From Zancudomyces culisetae (taxonomy: Eukaryota; Kickxellomycota; Harpellomycetes; Harpellales; Legeriomycetaceae), in contig LSSK01000352.1 of the NCBI GenBank assembly GCA_001969505.1, positions 1-15,751 of the forward strand: 15,751 nt of DNA. Reading direction: 5' to 3'. This document shows positions 1 to 10,773 of this stretch, one piece after another. The position numbers and the translations under genes were made by a program. The notes beneath the pieces were generated by a model, which saw nothing but the letters and a program-made list of their open reading frames with translations, did not search any database and was not told the origin of the DNA. Numbering within the stretch: the first letter of the stretch is position 1; every line of letters starts with the position of its first letter.

Positions 1-73
1 CTCTTAAGCAATACGGCTATTGGGATTTAAACCACTTTGGTAATGGGAAAGGAAAAAAAAGTATTTTAATACC

Positions 74-79
74 TTTATT
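74..79 (-). terminator. Possible poly(A) signal of the bestrophin-like gene
   Basis: AATAAA on the minus strand lies 44 nt beyond the TAG stop, a normal distance for a fungal 3' UTR. Such hexamers are common in AT-rich DNA, so this rests on position only. Confidence 0.35.
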
Positions 80-122
80 ATGAAAAATTTACAAATGCTA
101 ACTTAGATGACTAATAATGAAA

Positions 123-1322
123 CTAAACCTCTGTCTTGATTGTGTTGAACCGGCAATTTTCCAGGACAAATAGATACTCGCCATACAGGTTATCACAAAA
201 AGAGGCGGTTTTCAAGTCACTTAGATCTCTTCCAAACGGCTCCTCAATGTCCTCTGCTATCGCTATTGTTCCCAATAGCATAAATGAAATAATGAATTGT
301 AGCCCAACTAGAATGCCAACGTTTTTGACGGCTATTGACCATGGTAAAATTAGCAAATACATCCAAGTTGACTGTATAAGATGAGAGCTGTATGCACGAG
401 GAAGTGGTGTGGTTTGTATTCTTATACATCCTTTAAATGCGCTTATAAGCATGCTTATCTGTGTCTGAAGTGCGTTTGCTGAAACTGGTCTAAGTCTAGA
501 TTCATCGAGTCCATTAATATAGGTGCCCAAGATATATACCAAACGAAGGGCTAAATTGATATCACCAGTAGAGAATGTCCTTTTTGAAGTGTTCATACTT
601 TTGGTCCTTTTGATCCTTTCACTGGTTTTCAAACTATCTGGTATGTCGATATCGATAACTACGTGTTCGTCGATTGCATTTTTTAAAACCACAACACGTT
701 TCAGTTCTTTAGGAAGAAGTTTATATAAATGGGGCGTGACTGTTTCCTTAGTAGTAAGCAAATATTCCTGGATAGCATATGCCACTGCTACACAATTTTT
801 TAATGCTTGGATCTTTTCACGTTCTTCCTCAATATCGTGGGTATCCACCATAACTAAAATGTTTCTTAATAGATTTGATACAGTTTCTTCAATTGTAGCC
901 CATAACCTTCTACCATCATAGTACCTATCATAGGCGGTGTTTGTTCGAAAAACTAGAAGCATACCCATAACAACTGATACATATGTCACTAAGTAAGTAC
1001 AATATATAAACCACATTAAACATCTAGATTCTTTTTACTTATAATAAGGGATTATGTACTATTTTCATTATCGGTTATTTGATATATGAAACACCGCTGA
1101 ACGGAAAACTATTCTTAAAGTGTGCTTACTTATTGTTGAAGGAATTGGTGTGATATTGTTACTCCTGGAAATGAAAAAGACCCCGATAGCATAAGCAATA
1201 CTAATAATCAGCGAAATAATCATTTTACTTAGAGCACTAATGTACTTTCTGGAGGTTATTCTAAGCAAAAAGAAACTGCGAGCCTGGCCCCGGCCCCATT
1301 TCACAGCTGCCTCCGTCTTCAT
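123..1322 (-). CDS. Bestrophin-like (UPF0187) membrane protein, two exons
   Basis: Exons 1322-1130 and 988-123 are joined over a 141-nt GTAAGC...TTAG intron, giving 352 residues and a TAG stop. The junction makes TIM-TYVSVVMGM, and the first hydrophobic segment then runs into the family hallmark FRTNTAYDRYYDGRRLW (residues 78-94). Hydrophobic segments lie at about 33-51, 66-78 and two near 275-308. The acidic EDIEEPFGRDLSDL (P315, F316, G317) matches the bestrophin NPFG/acidic cluster that binds Ca2+ in animal members. The family forms pentameric anion or cation channels; transport here is inferred. The start ATG follows an in-frame TAA three codons upstream. About 55 residues between the hydrophobic blocks (basic, Ser/Thr-rich, near 175-200) look like a cytosolic loop. 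The family assignment is secure; ion selectivity and membrane location are unknown. Confidence 0.88.
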
Positions 1323-1780
1323 ATTTGTTTACTTTCTCGGTTTTTGAGGTATTTATGCAATGAAGCTCGTCTTACAGAAATGCGTATGGCTATGGCCGAG
1401 TTTCTGTATGTGGTGTTTAAATATGTTGTAAATGCTTAACGAAAAAATATTTAAAAATAATAAAAAAAGATTTTTATAACGGTGTCCTTATTCTTAGCTT
1501 TTATATCACGGGATGAACTCGGGCTCAGGATTTGCAATCAGGTTTTGATACCCGATTTATGATTGATTCTCTGTTTTTCCATTACTGCTTGATTCCGTGT
1601 AAAAAAAAAATACTATCCGTTAATAGGTGTACAAAAATAGGTATTTTTTGACCAAATCCCAAAGCTGCTGTTGAAGAGCTAATTAATCATGATTAGCATT
1701 CGCATTGTGAATTTGTAATTATAAAAATAAAAACAGCAAATCAGTTTTACTAATTAGCCAATATGCTACTTGAAGTTTGG
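1323..1780. other. Intergenic region upstream of the bestrophin-like gene
   Basis: No coding frame of note and no recognisable RNA gene. It should hold the minus-strand promoter and 5' UTR of the bestrophin-like gene. It is rich in A and T tracts (for example near 1440-1475 and 1600-1650). No clear TATA element could be singled out. Confidence 0.4.
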
Positions 1781-2696
1781 CTAATAAAATTTTTTGGGTA
1801 AATTACATAATATTTCCAACATAACACACAGGTTTGGAGCAACAGTGGAAAAACAGGCAAGTGAAAAATAGATAGATGGATATGATAGCATAAAGTGGGA
1901 CAAAAAATATGAGGGGAAAAACGAGCGTAATACAAACAGCAAAGGATGGCCAACCATATTTAAACTACGGAGTTCATCAATTATTTCACAACCCATTCCT
2001 GCCATGGCCGGTTGAACTAACTCGAGTTATGGTTGGGTTTTCTGAGAGGTTGGAAATACATTCACAACTGTTTTAAAGTACATTTTCAGCGAGCCATGCC
2101 CTAGTTTAATATGTTGCATTGCAATAAGTAAGTTGTGGTAGGGATAGTCTTGAGAACTACAACACCGAACCTGCAAATTACACACATACATATAAGCATA
2201 TGGAATAAAATAAAGAGGATTGGATCGTGGAACGTTATTTCTGTCGTTTACGCTGATTTCCCCCTTCTTGATTTGTGATAGTGACATGTTTATTCTCAAA
2301 ACAGTCTTTTATAGCTACTCTAGATGCATTACCCATGTGTTGTAGAAACATATGCTATGCTTGTATACGCCAAAGGCTTGGTTTGGTATAAAAATTGTCA
2401 AAGCGCTTTTGTTCCACAATACGAGGGCGGCGGGACAATAATGGCTTAAATGGGATATCATGTTTTCATACACCCAGACAACGTCTCGGAGGTTTCCAGA
2501 GCTGTGACCCGATGTCCATTGTATAAACATTCCAGGCCTAAAACAAGAATTGGCCTAGCTAATGTGATGAGCTACCCAGCTCATCTGCTAGTCAAATAAG
2601 AGGGAAAACCAAAAGTATTTACCAGTGGGGAGGTCTGCAGACCCAAATTTGAAAAATAAGGCTGAATCCTAGCGGTGGTAACACCAGTATACAATC
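1781..2696 (-). pseudogene. Possible remnant of a DIP2-like / AMP-binding domain gene
   Basis: Three minus-strand pieces read like consecutive parts of an acyl-adenylate (AMP-binding) domain of the DIP2/Cps1 kind. Piece A (2696-2623) follows a TTGCAG acceptor and gives DCILVLPPLGFSLIF, like the family's 'GDRVALLYPPGLDL'. An 85-nt GTAAAT...TTTTAG intron joins it in phase to piece B (2537 to about 2380), PGMFIQWTSGHSSGNLRDVV then ENMISHL. That resembles the TSG-rich P-loop followed by the 'SHxNL' element, but the usual lysine is absent. Piece C (2299-1781) reads YPYHNLLIAMQHI...GSLKMYFKTVV, then an in-frame TAA at 2029-2027, after which the same frame continues LELVQPAMAGMGCEIIDELR. Only about 200 residues of a family near 1500 are present. 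The similarity is by eye and weak. A fast-evolving gene or chance are alternatives. Confidence 0.3.
2566..2585. repeat. Short perfect inverted repeat (8-bp stem, 4-nt loop)
   Basis: GATGAGCT, loop ACCC, AGCTCATC. It lies inside the candidate intron 2538-2622 of the AMP-binding remnant. It is too short to imply a mobile element and has no T-run that would suggest a terminator. Confidence 0.6.
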
Positions 2697-3344
2697 CTGC
2701 AATTGTGGGACTAATCAATTTTTTTACGAGCGTGTCCGTATTGTCGACTCGGTGTTTTCCTTTTTTTGGTTATGAATAAATACATGTACTAAATGAATGT
2801 GCTTCCCAGAGAGTGATAAAAACGGCTTGAATAAAATAATGTAAATTTGCAATATTTTCGAGCTTTCTTCGAGATGTTGGACCGGGGAATATCCTTTGGG
2901 AATCTTTTATTTCCAATGACTTAGTAATTTTTTCCCCCCCAAACAATCAGAAAATAAAATGAACTAACCTGTTAACTAGAAAACAGTGTATTTTTGAAAA
3001 AATCAAATTAACCCTTCTTTGCTTTCTCACCATGATATTTCACGAATAGGGCTTCATAAGGTGTAATTATAGTTCAATACACTGTCCACATCATAACCTT
3101 TATTAAAAATCGCCACCTCTTTACAAGTGCCGTAGATATTCAGATAACACATCATCACTAGGTTTAATGAGATTATTATCTTGAGGAGAGCGAGACAAGT
3201 TCATGTATCATTGTGGTTGTTGATTTTATTTTTAGTAAAATATTGGGTTATCAAGTTAGGAGAGTATTTATACAGAAAAAATCGAGAAAAAAACTAAAAA
3301 ACTAAAGAGAGTTAGAAAAAATAGAACGATCAACATCAAGTTCA
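2697..3344. other. Intergenic region downstream of the ABC-class ATPase
   Basis: No convincing gene. Minus-strand frames around 2760-2890 stay open for 20-55 codons and could be further debris of the neighbouring AMP-binding remnant, but no motif supports this. The right part (about 3200-3344) should be the 3' UTR of the ATPase gene. Confidence 0.4.
3225..3230 (-). terminator. Possible poly(A) signal of the ABC-class ATPase gene
   Basis: AATAAA on the minus strand, about 115 nt past the stop codon. A second copy lies at 3099-3104, about 240 nt past it. The choice between them cannot be made from sequence. Confidence 0.35.
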
Positions 3345-5459
3345 TTATGGATCAACCAGTAGCAAACGGAATCTATTGAGTGCCATAGCAAGCTCAAACC
3401 GACGCACTTTCGAGACGAAACCATCAGGTTCCATGGTGCCGCCCAAAATATCCAACCCTGATTGTTCAATTCTTGCGAATAATTCATCAATAAAGCTGTT
3501 AATATCAACAAAAGTACGTTTTTGTGACAAAAGTATGATAGAGTAGATTAAAAACTTGGTTTGACTGCTGGAAACTAAACAGTCCAGCGAAGACAACTCC
3601 AAGATATTATTAAGGTCGTTTTCATCCATATTGGCAGAGTTATGCGGCCCTCTTATAAAAATCCTGTCTTTGCTCTTGGAGTTTACGGATTTGCGGTTAA
3701 AGGAGACAGAATCGTCCAACATAATTTTTCTAACCCTATTGGTAATTCTATAACTAGTCTGTTCATTATGCAATCCAAGACTTTTGTGCTGGTTGCAAAT
3801 TTTCTTTGCAACATCCGTCTTATCCGAAACCCAAAAACCTTTTTCCATACAAAGAACCAAGTCTGCTATATCTAGGTAATCGCCACAGCCACCTATAACC
3901 AAAATTATTGAGTCAAGAACCTTAAGATCAATAAGAGATCGGGCAAGGTGAAGAAATGGTGTTATCGGTTCATCATCCTTTGATATCAATAGTTGCATAC
4001 GGTAGTCTCGAATCATAAAGTTTGTAGCACAGTTGTCTTCGTCCATGAGCAGAACTTTGGCGCCTACTTCTACCATTTCTTGGATGGATGCCGCCATGGA
4101 TGTAGACCCAGAAGCATCAAGCGTTGAAAAGTCGGATGTTTTATTTGTCTCACTTATGTCTTTGATAAATGTGTTGATGTTGACGTTTTTAACAAACCTC
4201 CCTTCTTCAGATTTTACGGCAATTGTTTCATGAACTACACAAACAAATTCCCTGCCATCTCCCGGAATGTAGTTGTAACATCCTAGCTTTAGCGCCTGCA
4301 ACAGTGTAGATTTACCATGATACCCGCCACCGCTGATCAACGTTATTTGCCCTTTTTTTATTCCCATCCCAACAACAGGATCTTTGCTGTTAATAAGGGG
4401 TATTTTAACTTCAAGGCTTGGTGGAGACCTGAACCCCACAGCCTTACCCTTTTCCATAGGCAAGTTGGAGTTTCCTGAGGCACGGGGCAGAATAGCGCCA
4501 TTTCTAATAAACCCTACCAAACCATACTTGTCTAGCTGGCTCCTACAGTATTCTTGATCTTCAATACTTTCAACAAACTGTAATACCGTGTCATAATCTA
4601 AACTACTATTTAGTATAGATGCTGTGACTAGTTGAGGCAACACACTTGTAAACACTTTGGCAGCTAGCTTTCCATTAACTCTTCTCCCAATCCCAGGCAG
4701 CTTGATCTTCATCCTTACTTCCATTGTCTTTTCATCTCTTATAAACACGCTACTATTCTCAATTACTTCTTGCCCTGGAACGTAGATGTTTATATCGCCT
4801 CCTTTGGGTGCAAAAAAGCTGTTACTATTACCCTGCATAGGTTCAGACAAGATAGTTTTTGCGGTATTTCGAACAATGTAGTCTTGAAAAGCTGTTTTTC
4901 TAATCTTGTTCTTGTAGAATTGTTTAGGGTACTTTTGAAATTCATACTCTTTGATTATTACCCTGAATTTACTACTGGGCGCAAATGGATCGCTCTGGAT
5001 GTGATCAAAAAGTACACTGAATCCACCATTTTCATATAGATATTCCTTGCCTGTAATATATATTACATGTATTTAAAACTTAATGAGTGGAACCTTGATT
5101 CAAGAAAAGAAAAAAAACTCTAAATCGAAACTTTGATCTTATCTTGTTCATCATTTATTTTTGTTATACCTATCAATTAAATTTAGAGTTGTATAGATTA
5201 CAGCAGTATTACCTTGCAAATTTTTATACATTCCATAGCTATTATTGTCTATGTTGTAGAGAAAAGCTCGCAATTCCTCGCTATTCGAGATTCCATGGTT
5301 AGCTCGAGAATCAAATCGCGTTTTTTTATTAAATTCCTCCGCATCAAAGTGGTGTGGGTGAGTCGATCTATTTTGATTACTTTCGTCTCTAAATCTACCA
5401 GGATGATTTTTATGTGAAAATGGATTTTTCTTGTATTGCGGTCTTCTTGGGTAGTCCAT
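3345..5459 (-). CDS. Predicted ATPase of the ABC class (ABC_ATPase, PF09818 family), two exons
   Basis: Exons 5459-5213 and 5050-3345 are joined over a 162-nt GTAATA...TTACAG intron, giving 650 residues. The junction reads MYKNLQG-KEYLYENGGFSV and restores the family's N-terminal 'YG.Y......F.L..DH.QSDPFA' region (FDHIQSDPFAPSSK, about 97-110). Next come LPGIGRRVNGKLA and the LVGFIRNGAILPRASG segment. The Walker A loop is GGGYHGKST (323-331, lysine 329), followed by YNYIPGDGREFV. An ASGSTS signature-like loop spans 395-400 and a Walker B VLLMDED contains D419 and E420, then ATNFMIRD. The ATP-binding residues look intact. The first 60 residues are basic, polar and probably disordered. Trypanosome MRB1590 belongs to this family and is tied to mitochondrial RNA editing; the fungal role is unknown. 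The start ATG follows an in-frame TAA with no other ATG between. Some databases call such proteins isopentenyl-diphosphate isomerase, which the sequence does not support. Confidence 0.93.
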
Positions 5460-7087
5460 TTCTTGATTAATGACTCTTTTTTTTATAGAATTAGGCGGTT
5501 ATTCGTGAGCTTGTTTGAGCTAGCTTTGTTCTATTTTTTATTTTTGAGAATAATGCTATGAGAATCTGCAAATTAGTTTACTTTTTTGTTTATAATACCA
5601 AAAACAAAAATGTAAAAAAAACAAACATAATGGCCAAATTATTCAACTAAAAAAATTACCGAGTATTAAAATCCATGCCATATAAATTACCTTTTGCAAA
5701 GTTGTTAAAACAAAATATCATCAGGCTAAAAAACACATAGTACCATTAGACATAAAACAAACACAGAAGAAGGCATCATATAGACTTAATTCTCTTCAGA
5801 GAGAGAGTACATGTGGGAAAAAGGTGAAGGGAGCGAGGGAGTGGAGCGGCTAGCTACTCCTAATCCTTGAATTTTTGCAATACAATGAGCTGATCAATTT
5901 ATTTAAAAATGCGATATAACATATTCCTCTTGATCAAGCCATTGTACGGCCAAAGTAGTGAAACATTTTATACTTACATCTTTCACATTCGATGATTTCA
6001 AAGTTAACTTTATACATGGAAAAGTAGCCTTTTTGCTCTTAACTGTACTCACCATTCTTTGTAAAATACGAGGTATTCTTAGCAAAAGTATTCAGGGCAA
6101 ATTGACACCTCTCTTCTTTCAAAAGTAAAAAGCGCGCTGCTTAGCAGTCCAAAGGCTCATGAGTACATTCCGCAAAGTTGTAATGTAATATTATCAGAAC
6201 TATGTTTTGGTGATTTGTATTCTTAATTGAGAAATTTTCCAAACAACTCAAGTGAATGAAAATTCCGAAACTATTTAAAAAATGCTATGTGGGCATTATT
6301 ATCTACACTTTTACTTAATGAATTTGCTTAGTAGATACCGGATGATATGGGGAAACTCGGTAGTCTGCAATAGGACAAGTTGGGTAAGCCGACGATTTTT
6401 AAAAAGATCGGCATTTATTTATATTATTATTTTTTCGTTGTAGCAACAATTTCCTACTTGTTACAGTAATATAGTATAATTTATAAATCTACACTTTTCA
6501 GAGCAAGAAAACTGATCTGCATTACTTTTCAATGAAAGCATAAATACCCGGATCACTGCTGAATACTCGTATATTAATTATTTTTACATAATCTTAAGGC
6601 GATAGTACAAACTTTTTTGAAGTATCAGGTTCGTCACTAAAACATAACACTTTTAAGGAGCTTATTTGAACATATAAGATTCGGGAACGGAAAAATGGTG
6701 GAATAACTTGATGTGTGGGATATGGTCGGCAGTCAAGTTTTATTGGGAGATGTTCTTTTTTAACTTCATCGAGTTACCAATTAAATTTAGACTGCTTTTT
6801 TCCGCAACATGGATGGTTCAATTTCATGTAATGGCGTTTTTGCACATTTTTATATATTTTACCAAGTTTAAGCATCTACTAGTGCTAAAAATATCGGTGT
6901 AATAAATAAACTAGTTTTACATAGGCTCAATGCAAATGTGTGTTTAATGCTTTTTCATATTGGCAAATGATGAGAATAAAAACCATACGGTATAACAGAT
7001 TAATAATTTGATTCCATACATTGAGGCCACCAGGAAGATTCTGATTAGTATACGAGAATTTAATACACTAATGTAAAAAAATACAAG
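5460..7087. other. Divergent intergenic region between the ATPase and kinase-like genes
   Basis: No supported gene in 1.6 kb. It separates a minus-strand gene starting at 5459 from a plus-strand gene starting at 7088, so it should hold both promoters. The block 5790-5860 is purine-rich and less AT-rich than its surroundings. A minus-strand frame at 6085-5903 contains two good donor-like sites (GTGAGT near 6050 and GTAAGT near 5975), but no complete gene could be built. The plus-strand hydrophobic frame at 6708-6902 matches nothing known to me. Confidence 0.4.
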
Positions 7088-10000
7088 ATGGATAAGAAAA
7101 CAACTTATAGAGTTATAGAACAAAAGGATATTCAGATGCAAATGATTGATCTGAAAATAAAGGATGCTAAGACTCTCTCTCCAAATGTAAATCAATTTGA
7201 TAAAAAAAAACACGAAAAGATACAAAAGAGCGTAGGGAACACCGAAAATCTTCCTACAGCAAAAAAAAAATACCAACTATTGAATTCCAAGACGGGAAAG
7301 ACAGCGCCTATTTTTACAAATCAAAAACCAAGGTTTAATAGAGATCGAGAGCTTGAAATAGGAGAACCATACGACTTTAAAGTTGAGTCTCTGGATCTAG
7401 AATCGGCAAATGAGAGAGTTGCGCCAATTAGTACAACCCTTACCCCAATAGAAAACGGGAAGAGAAGCAAAGATACGAAAAAATATGGATTTACAGATTT
7501 TATGACAGAAAATGCGGAGGAGAGGGGTGGAGGAAAATCCGCTAAACAAGTATTGAACATTGGTAGCCCTTACTCAATACGACACGATCTACATATAGAA
7601 GTGGATCAAATTGAGCAGATATTATCCGTAAGTACGAGTATTTTTAAACTTTTGTATATTTCATGTGATTTGGGGGCATAAATTGAATTTATACCATTCC
7701 AGAGATTTATAATATAGTAGAAAAATAAAAATTAAACTAAACACATAGTTCTATAAATGTTATATAGGCACTACCAAATGAATATTGGAACTATGTAGGA
7801 AAAACCAAAAATAAATCAACTGATGATGATGTTAAAGATGAGAATTTAAATGTAGACGGGAGGTTTTTGGTAAATGATAAGATTTTGCAGAAAAAGAATT
7901 ATACACTAGAAGATATCAAATCCCTACGAGGTTTACCAACGAGCAATGAAATAAACGAAGACAGTTTTGGCGAAAGGGATGGAAATAAGGGAATAAAAGA
8001 TGCGGCTAATTTTCAGAACCAGGTGGAGGCTCAGTGGAGATCGTCTATTTATGGTAGAAGTGTTGATGACAAAAAGTATAAAACATCTGATTTAGAGATG
8101 CGTGGGACAAGGCCTTTCGAAGAGCCAGATGATGAAAATAATCATGCTTATCAGGCAGAGGTACTGTACGAAGGAAATAAAGTATATATAACAGGTAACA
8201 GTTATGAGGAGCTCGCTACAAAACTCGGTGCATTCAATTCAGGCTATTTGAAGGATAAGATGGGTGATCAAATGGCGAACAGTGGAAAAAGTGACAACGA
8301 AGAAAGGTGTATAGAACACGGGAAGCAGTTTCTCGGGAAGGATCAAGATAATGATTATAGCTTAATGAATAATATACATAGTCTGAAGCGTATTCCAGTT
8401 GGTATAACGGAAAAGAAAAATAGACATATGAGTATATTAAACAACGAAATTATAGAATCCCGCGGTTTTAAAAGGTCGATTAGCGCAAGAGGCATTAAAC
8501 AGCTTGATATAGAAACAGCAATATCTTCTGCACTAAACGATCCTTCTCCTAACTCAGCCCAAGAATACTTTGAAAGGGCTACACCTACAGAATCGAAAAA
8601 AGAAATAGGAGCTGAAAAGAACAGCAGTGATGAACAGATAGTATACAGCCACAACCATGCAGCGGGAATGTCAACTATAGATAATACTCCGGAGAGCGCG
8701 CATATACATTTTACTGTTGACATACGACAAAGGAAAAATACTGCAAGCAGGCTCAACCCAAATTTGAAGGAGAGCGATAAACCAGCTGAGGTATCCATAA
8801 CTCCGGATGAAGGTTATTCTTGGCCAGAAAACGGTAGTTCTAAAAAAGTAGATATGTACGAAGACCAAGTGGCAGCATTTAGTACTTCAAACGAAGATGT
8901 AGTTTGTTTGGATGGCGTTGATATGGGAAAGTCTTACCAAGAAAAACATCTATACCCAGTGATTAGTACTCAGCTACAGTTGGATCAGTCACAGTATAAG
9001 AACATGGTGGTGTTCGCCGAAGGAGAGTCTGGTGATGTTTACTTTGCGGAGGACAAGAAGACAGGGGGGAGAGTCGCTATAAAAGTGATACCATACTCAT
9101 CGAAAAATCGTATAAGGGGGATTAATAATGAAATTGAAATCTTACGGGAATCAACCAGTTTCAACACTGTCTATTTTCTGGGATGCTTAGAAAAAAAAGG
9201 GTGTGTTTGGTTGGTTAACGAGTATATGGACTTGGGTTCACTTGCAGATGTTTTTGAAAGATATCCGCAGAGTACATTACCTCCTCCAGTGGCCGCATAT
9301 TGCTTAAATTCGCTTTTTTTAGCATTGAATCATCTTCACTCTTGCTCAATTCTTCATATGGATATTTGCAGCGATAATATATTATTTAATAACAAAGGTG
9401 AGGTTAAGCTTGCTGATTTTGCTTCCGCTAAAAGATGTTCAAAGAATGAAACGGTGTTGAGAAAAGAAATTTCTTCTCTTTATTGGGCTGCCCCCGAAGT
9501 TTTGAGGGGGTCTGGATACTCACAAAAATCTGAAATCTGGGCTGCTGGTGTGGTTGGGTACGAAATATTAACTGGTACACCGCCCTATATCGAATACCCT
9601 GAATTAAAGGCAAAATCTTTATTAACATCTTTTGGCTTGACACCCGCCTTGAAGGCTTTTGTATCTAGTCGTGTTGCACCACCTGTTTCAGATCCATGTT
9701 CTTCACGAGGTCAGAAAACTGTAGATGGGTTAATTAAAGAGCCACATCTTAACGCGACTGAAAATTCTCATACGAGAGATAAATCTTTACTGAGCCAGGT
9801 AGTTTCGGAGAACAAGGAACTCATATTTGCTGGTAACAAACCCAGATTACCGATAAGTTCAATTGGTTTTTTGTCGGAAAATACATCTCATACAACCACC
9901 TTTGAATCTGTATCATTAACTTCACCATTTTCTCTTGACGGATCCACATACTTCTACAATCAGATCAAATCACCTACCTTGCTCGACTTTGTTGTCGATG

Positions 10001-10243
10001 TTTGTATATATAACGAAAATAATAGGCTCTCAGTTTCGCATATTTTGGGGGTAAGTTGGCTTTTTACTGCTATTATTACTATTACTACGAGCATTCAACT
10101 CGTCATTGTCATTTTTTCTTTGATATATTTTGGTGATTGTAAAATGTTTGAGTCTTAAAAACATGTGCAATATATTGTAGCATCCATTCTTGCGGCTTTC
10201 ATGTACTCCCTCGACTTTTGTAAATCATATTACTACTGCATAG
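7088..10243 (+). CDS. PAK/Ste20-like protein with CRIB and degenerate kinase domain, three exons
   Basis: Exons 7088-7627, 7768-10050 and 10181-10243 (introns of 140 and 130 nt, both GTAAGT...TAG) give 961 residues. The first junction completes a CRIB motif, IGSPYSIRHDLHIEVDQIEQ then LS-ALPNEYW (158-187), which binds Rho/Cdc42-type GTPases in PAKs. A polar linker of about 400 residues follows. The kinase domain (about 593-951) has AEGESGDVY for the G-loop (597-605), VAIK with K619, and the helix-C glutamate E635. The catalytic loop is HMDICSDN (710-717) instead of HRDIKSDN, DFG is DFA (730-732), and the GTPYW stretch is SSLYWAAPE, with lysine where PAK1 has its activating threonine. About 100 Ser/Thr-rich residues (810-912) are inserted before SPTLLDF. 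The second junction restores HILG-HPFLRLS, the usual end of the domain. An in-frame TAA precedes the start. PAK descent is clear; catalytic activity is doubtful. Confidence 0.88.
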
Positions 10244-10773
10244 CGTATGCTGGCAAGTGATAAAACTCATGCTACTTAGAATACAGGTGAAGGGTATTTC
10301 TCCTCTCCAACTTTTTTTCTTTTTTTCTTTTTTTCTTTTACAAAATGGTTTTTGTATATGCACTTTTTGCTTAAACCGACTTGTTTTATGTGGAGTTTAG
10401 TTTAAATATTGGTTTTTTTTGAACAATAATAGCTGTACCCACACATATCATATGTATATGGGGTTTTAACAGCAGCTTTGCTGTACTTTGTATTTCTGTA
10501 TATAAACCATGGTATTTTGAAAATACTATAAACTATCTTTTGTTACTTTTTTTTTGACTTGGTTTAGCATACCCAATAAAAACACAGCAACCATTTTGTA
10601 GCCCTTGTCCAATTATTTATCAATAAAAAGTTTTTGAGTCAAAGATTTGACAGATTCAGAAAAAAAAATGGATACCGTTTTTTTCAAAAAAACATTTAAT
10701 GAAATTCGAGATTTCATCTTTTTTAGCTAGAATAATCGTGCTTACGGTATTGTGAATAACTAGAGTATTAAAA
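10244..10773. other. Intergenic region between the kinase-like gene and RPL26
   Basis: Rich in T tracts, with no coding frame. It should contain the 3' UTR of the kinase-like gene and the promoter of RPL26. AATAAA occurs at 10575-10580 and 10622-10627, both far (over 330 nt) from the kinase stop. Confidence 0.45.
10311..10339 (+). repeat. Tandem 8-bp pyrimidine repeat (CTTTTTTT x3, then CTTTT)
   Basis: Three perfect copies of C followed by seven T, then a partial fourth. It lies 70 nt beyond the kinase-like stop and about 440 nt before the RPL26 start. It may be a simple slippage repeat. Poly(dT) tracts often exclude nucleosomes in fungal promoters, so a promoter role is possible but not shown. 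Confidence 0.75.

Noticed and set aside
6966-7044. Box C-like ATGATGA and box D-like CTGA about 75 nt apart, suggesting a C/D snoRNA
   Set aside because: The flanks cannot form a terminal stem, no D'/guide segment is evident, and the site is in the leader of a coding gene.
6944-7276. Minus-strand 110-codon hydrophobic frame over the start of the kinase-like gene
   Set aside because: It is antisense to Lys/Gln-rich exon 1. Poly-Phe/Ile content is what the complement of A-rich codons gives.
8355-8868. Two long frames on the minus strand opposite the kinase-like gene
   Set aside because: They are antisense shadows of a clear coding exon, with no domain of their own.
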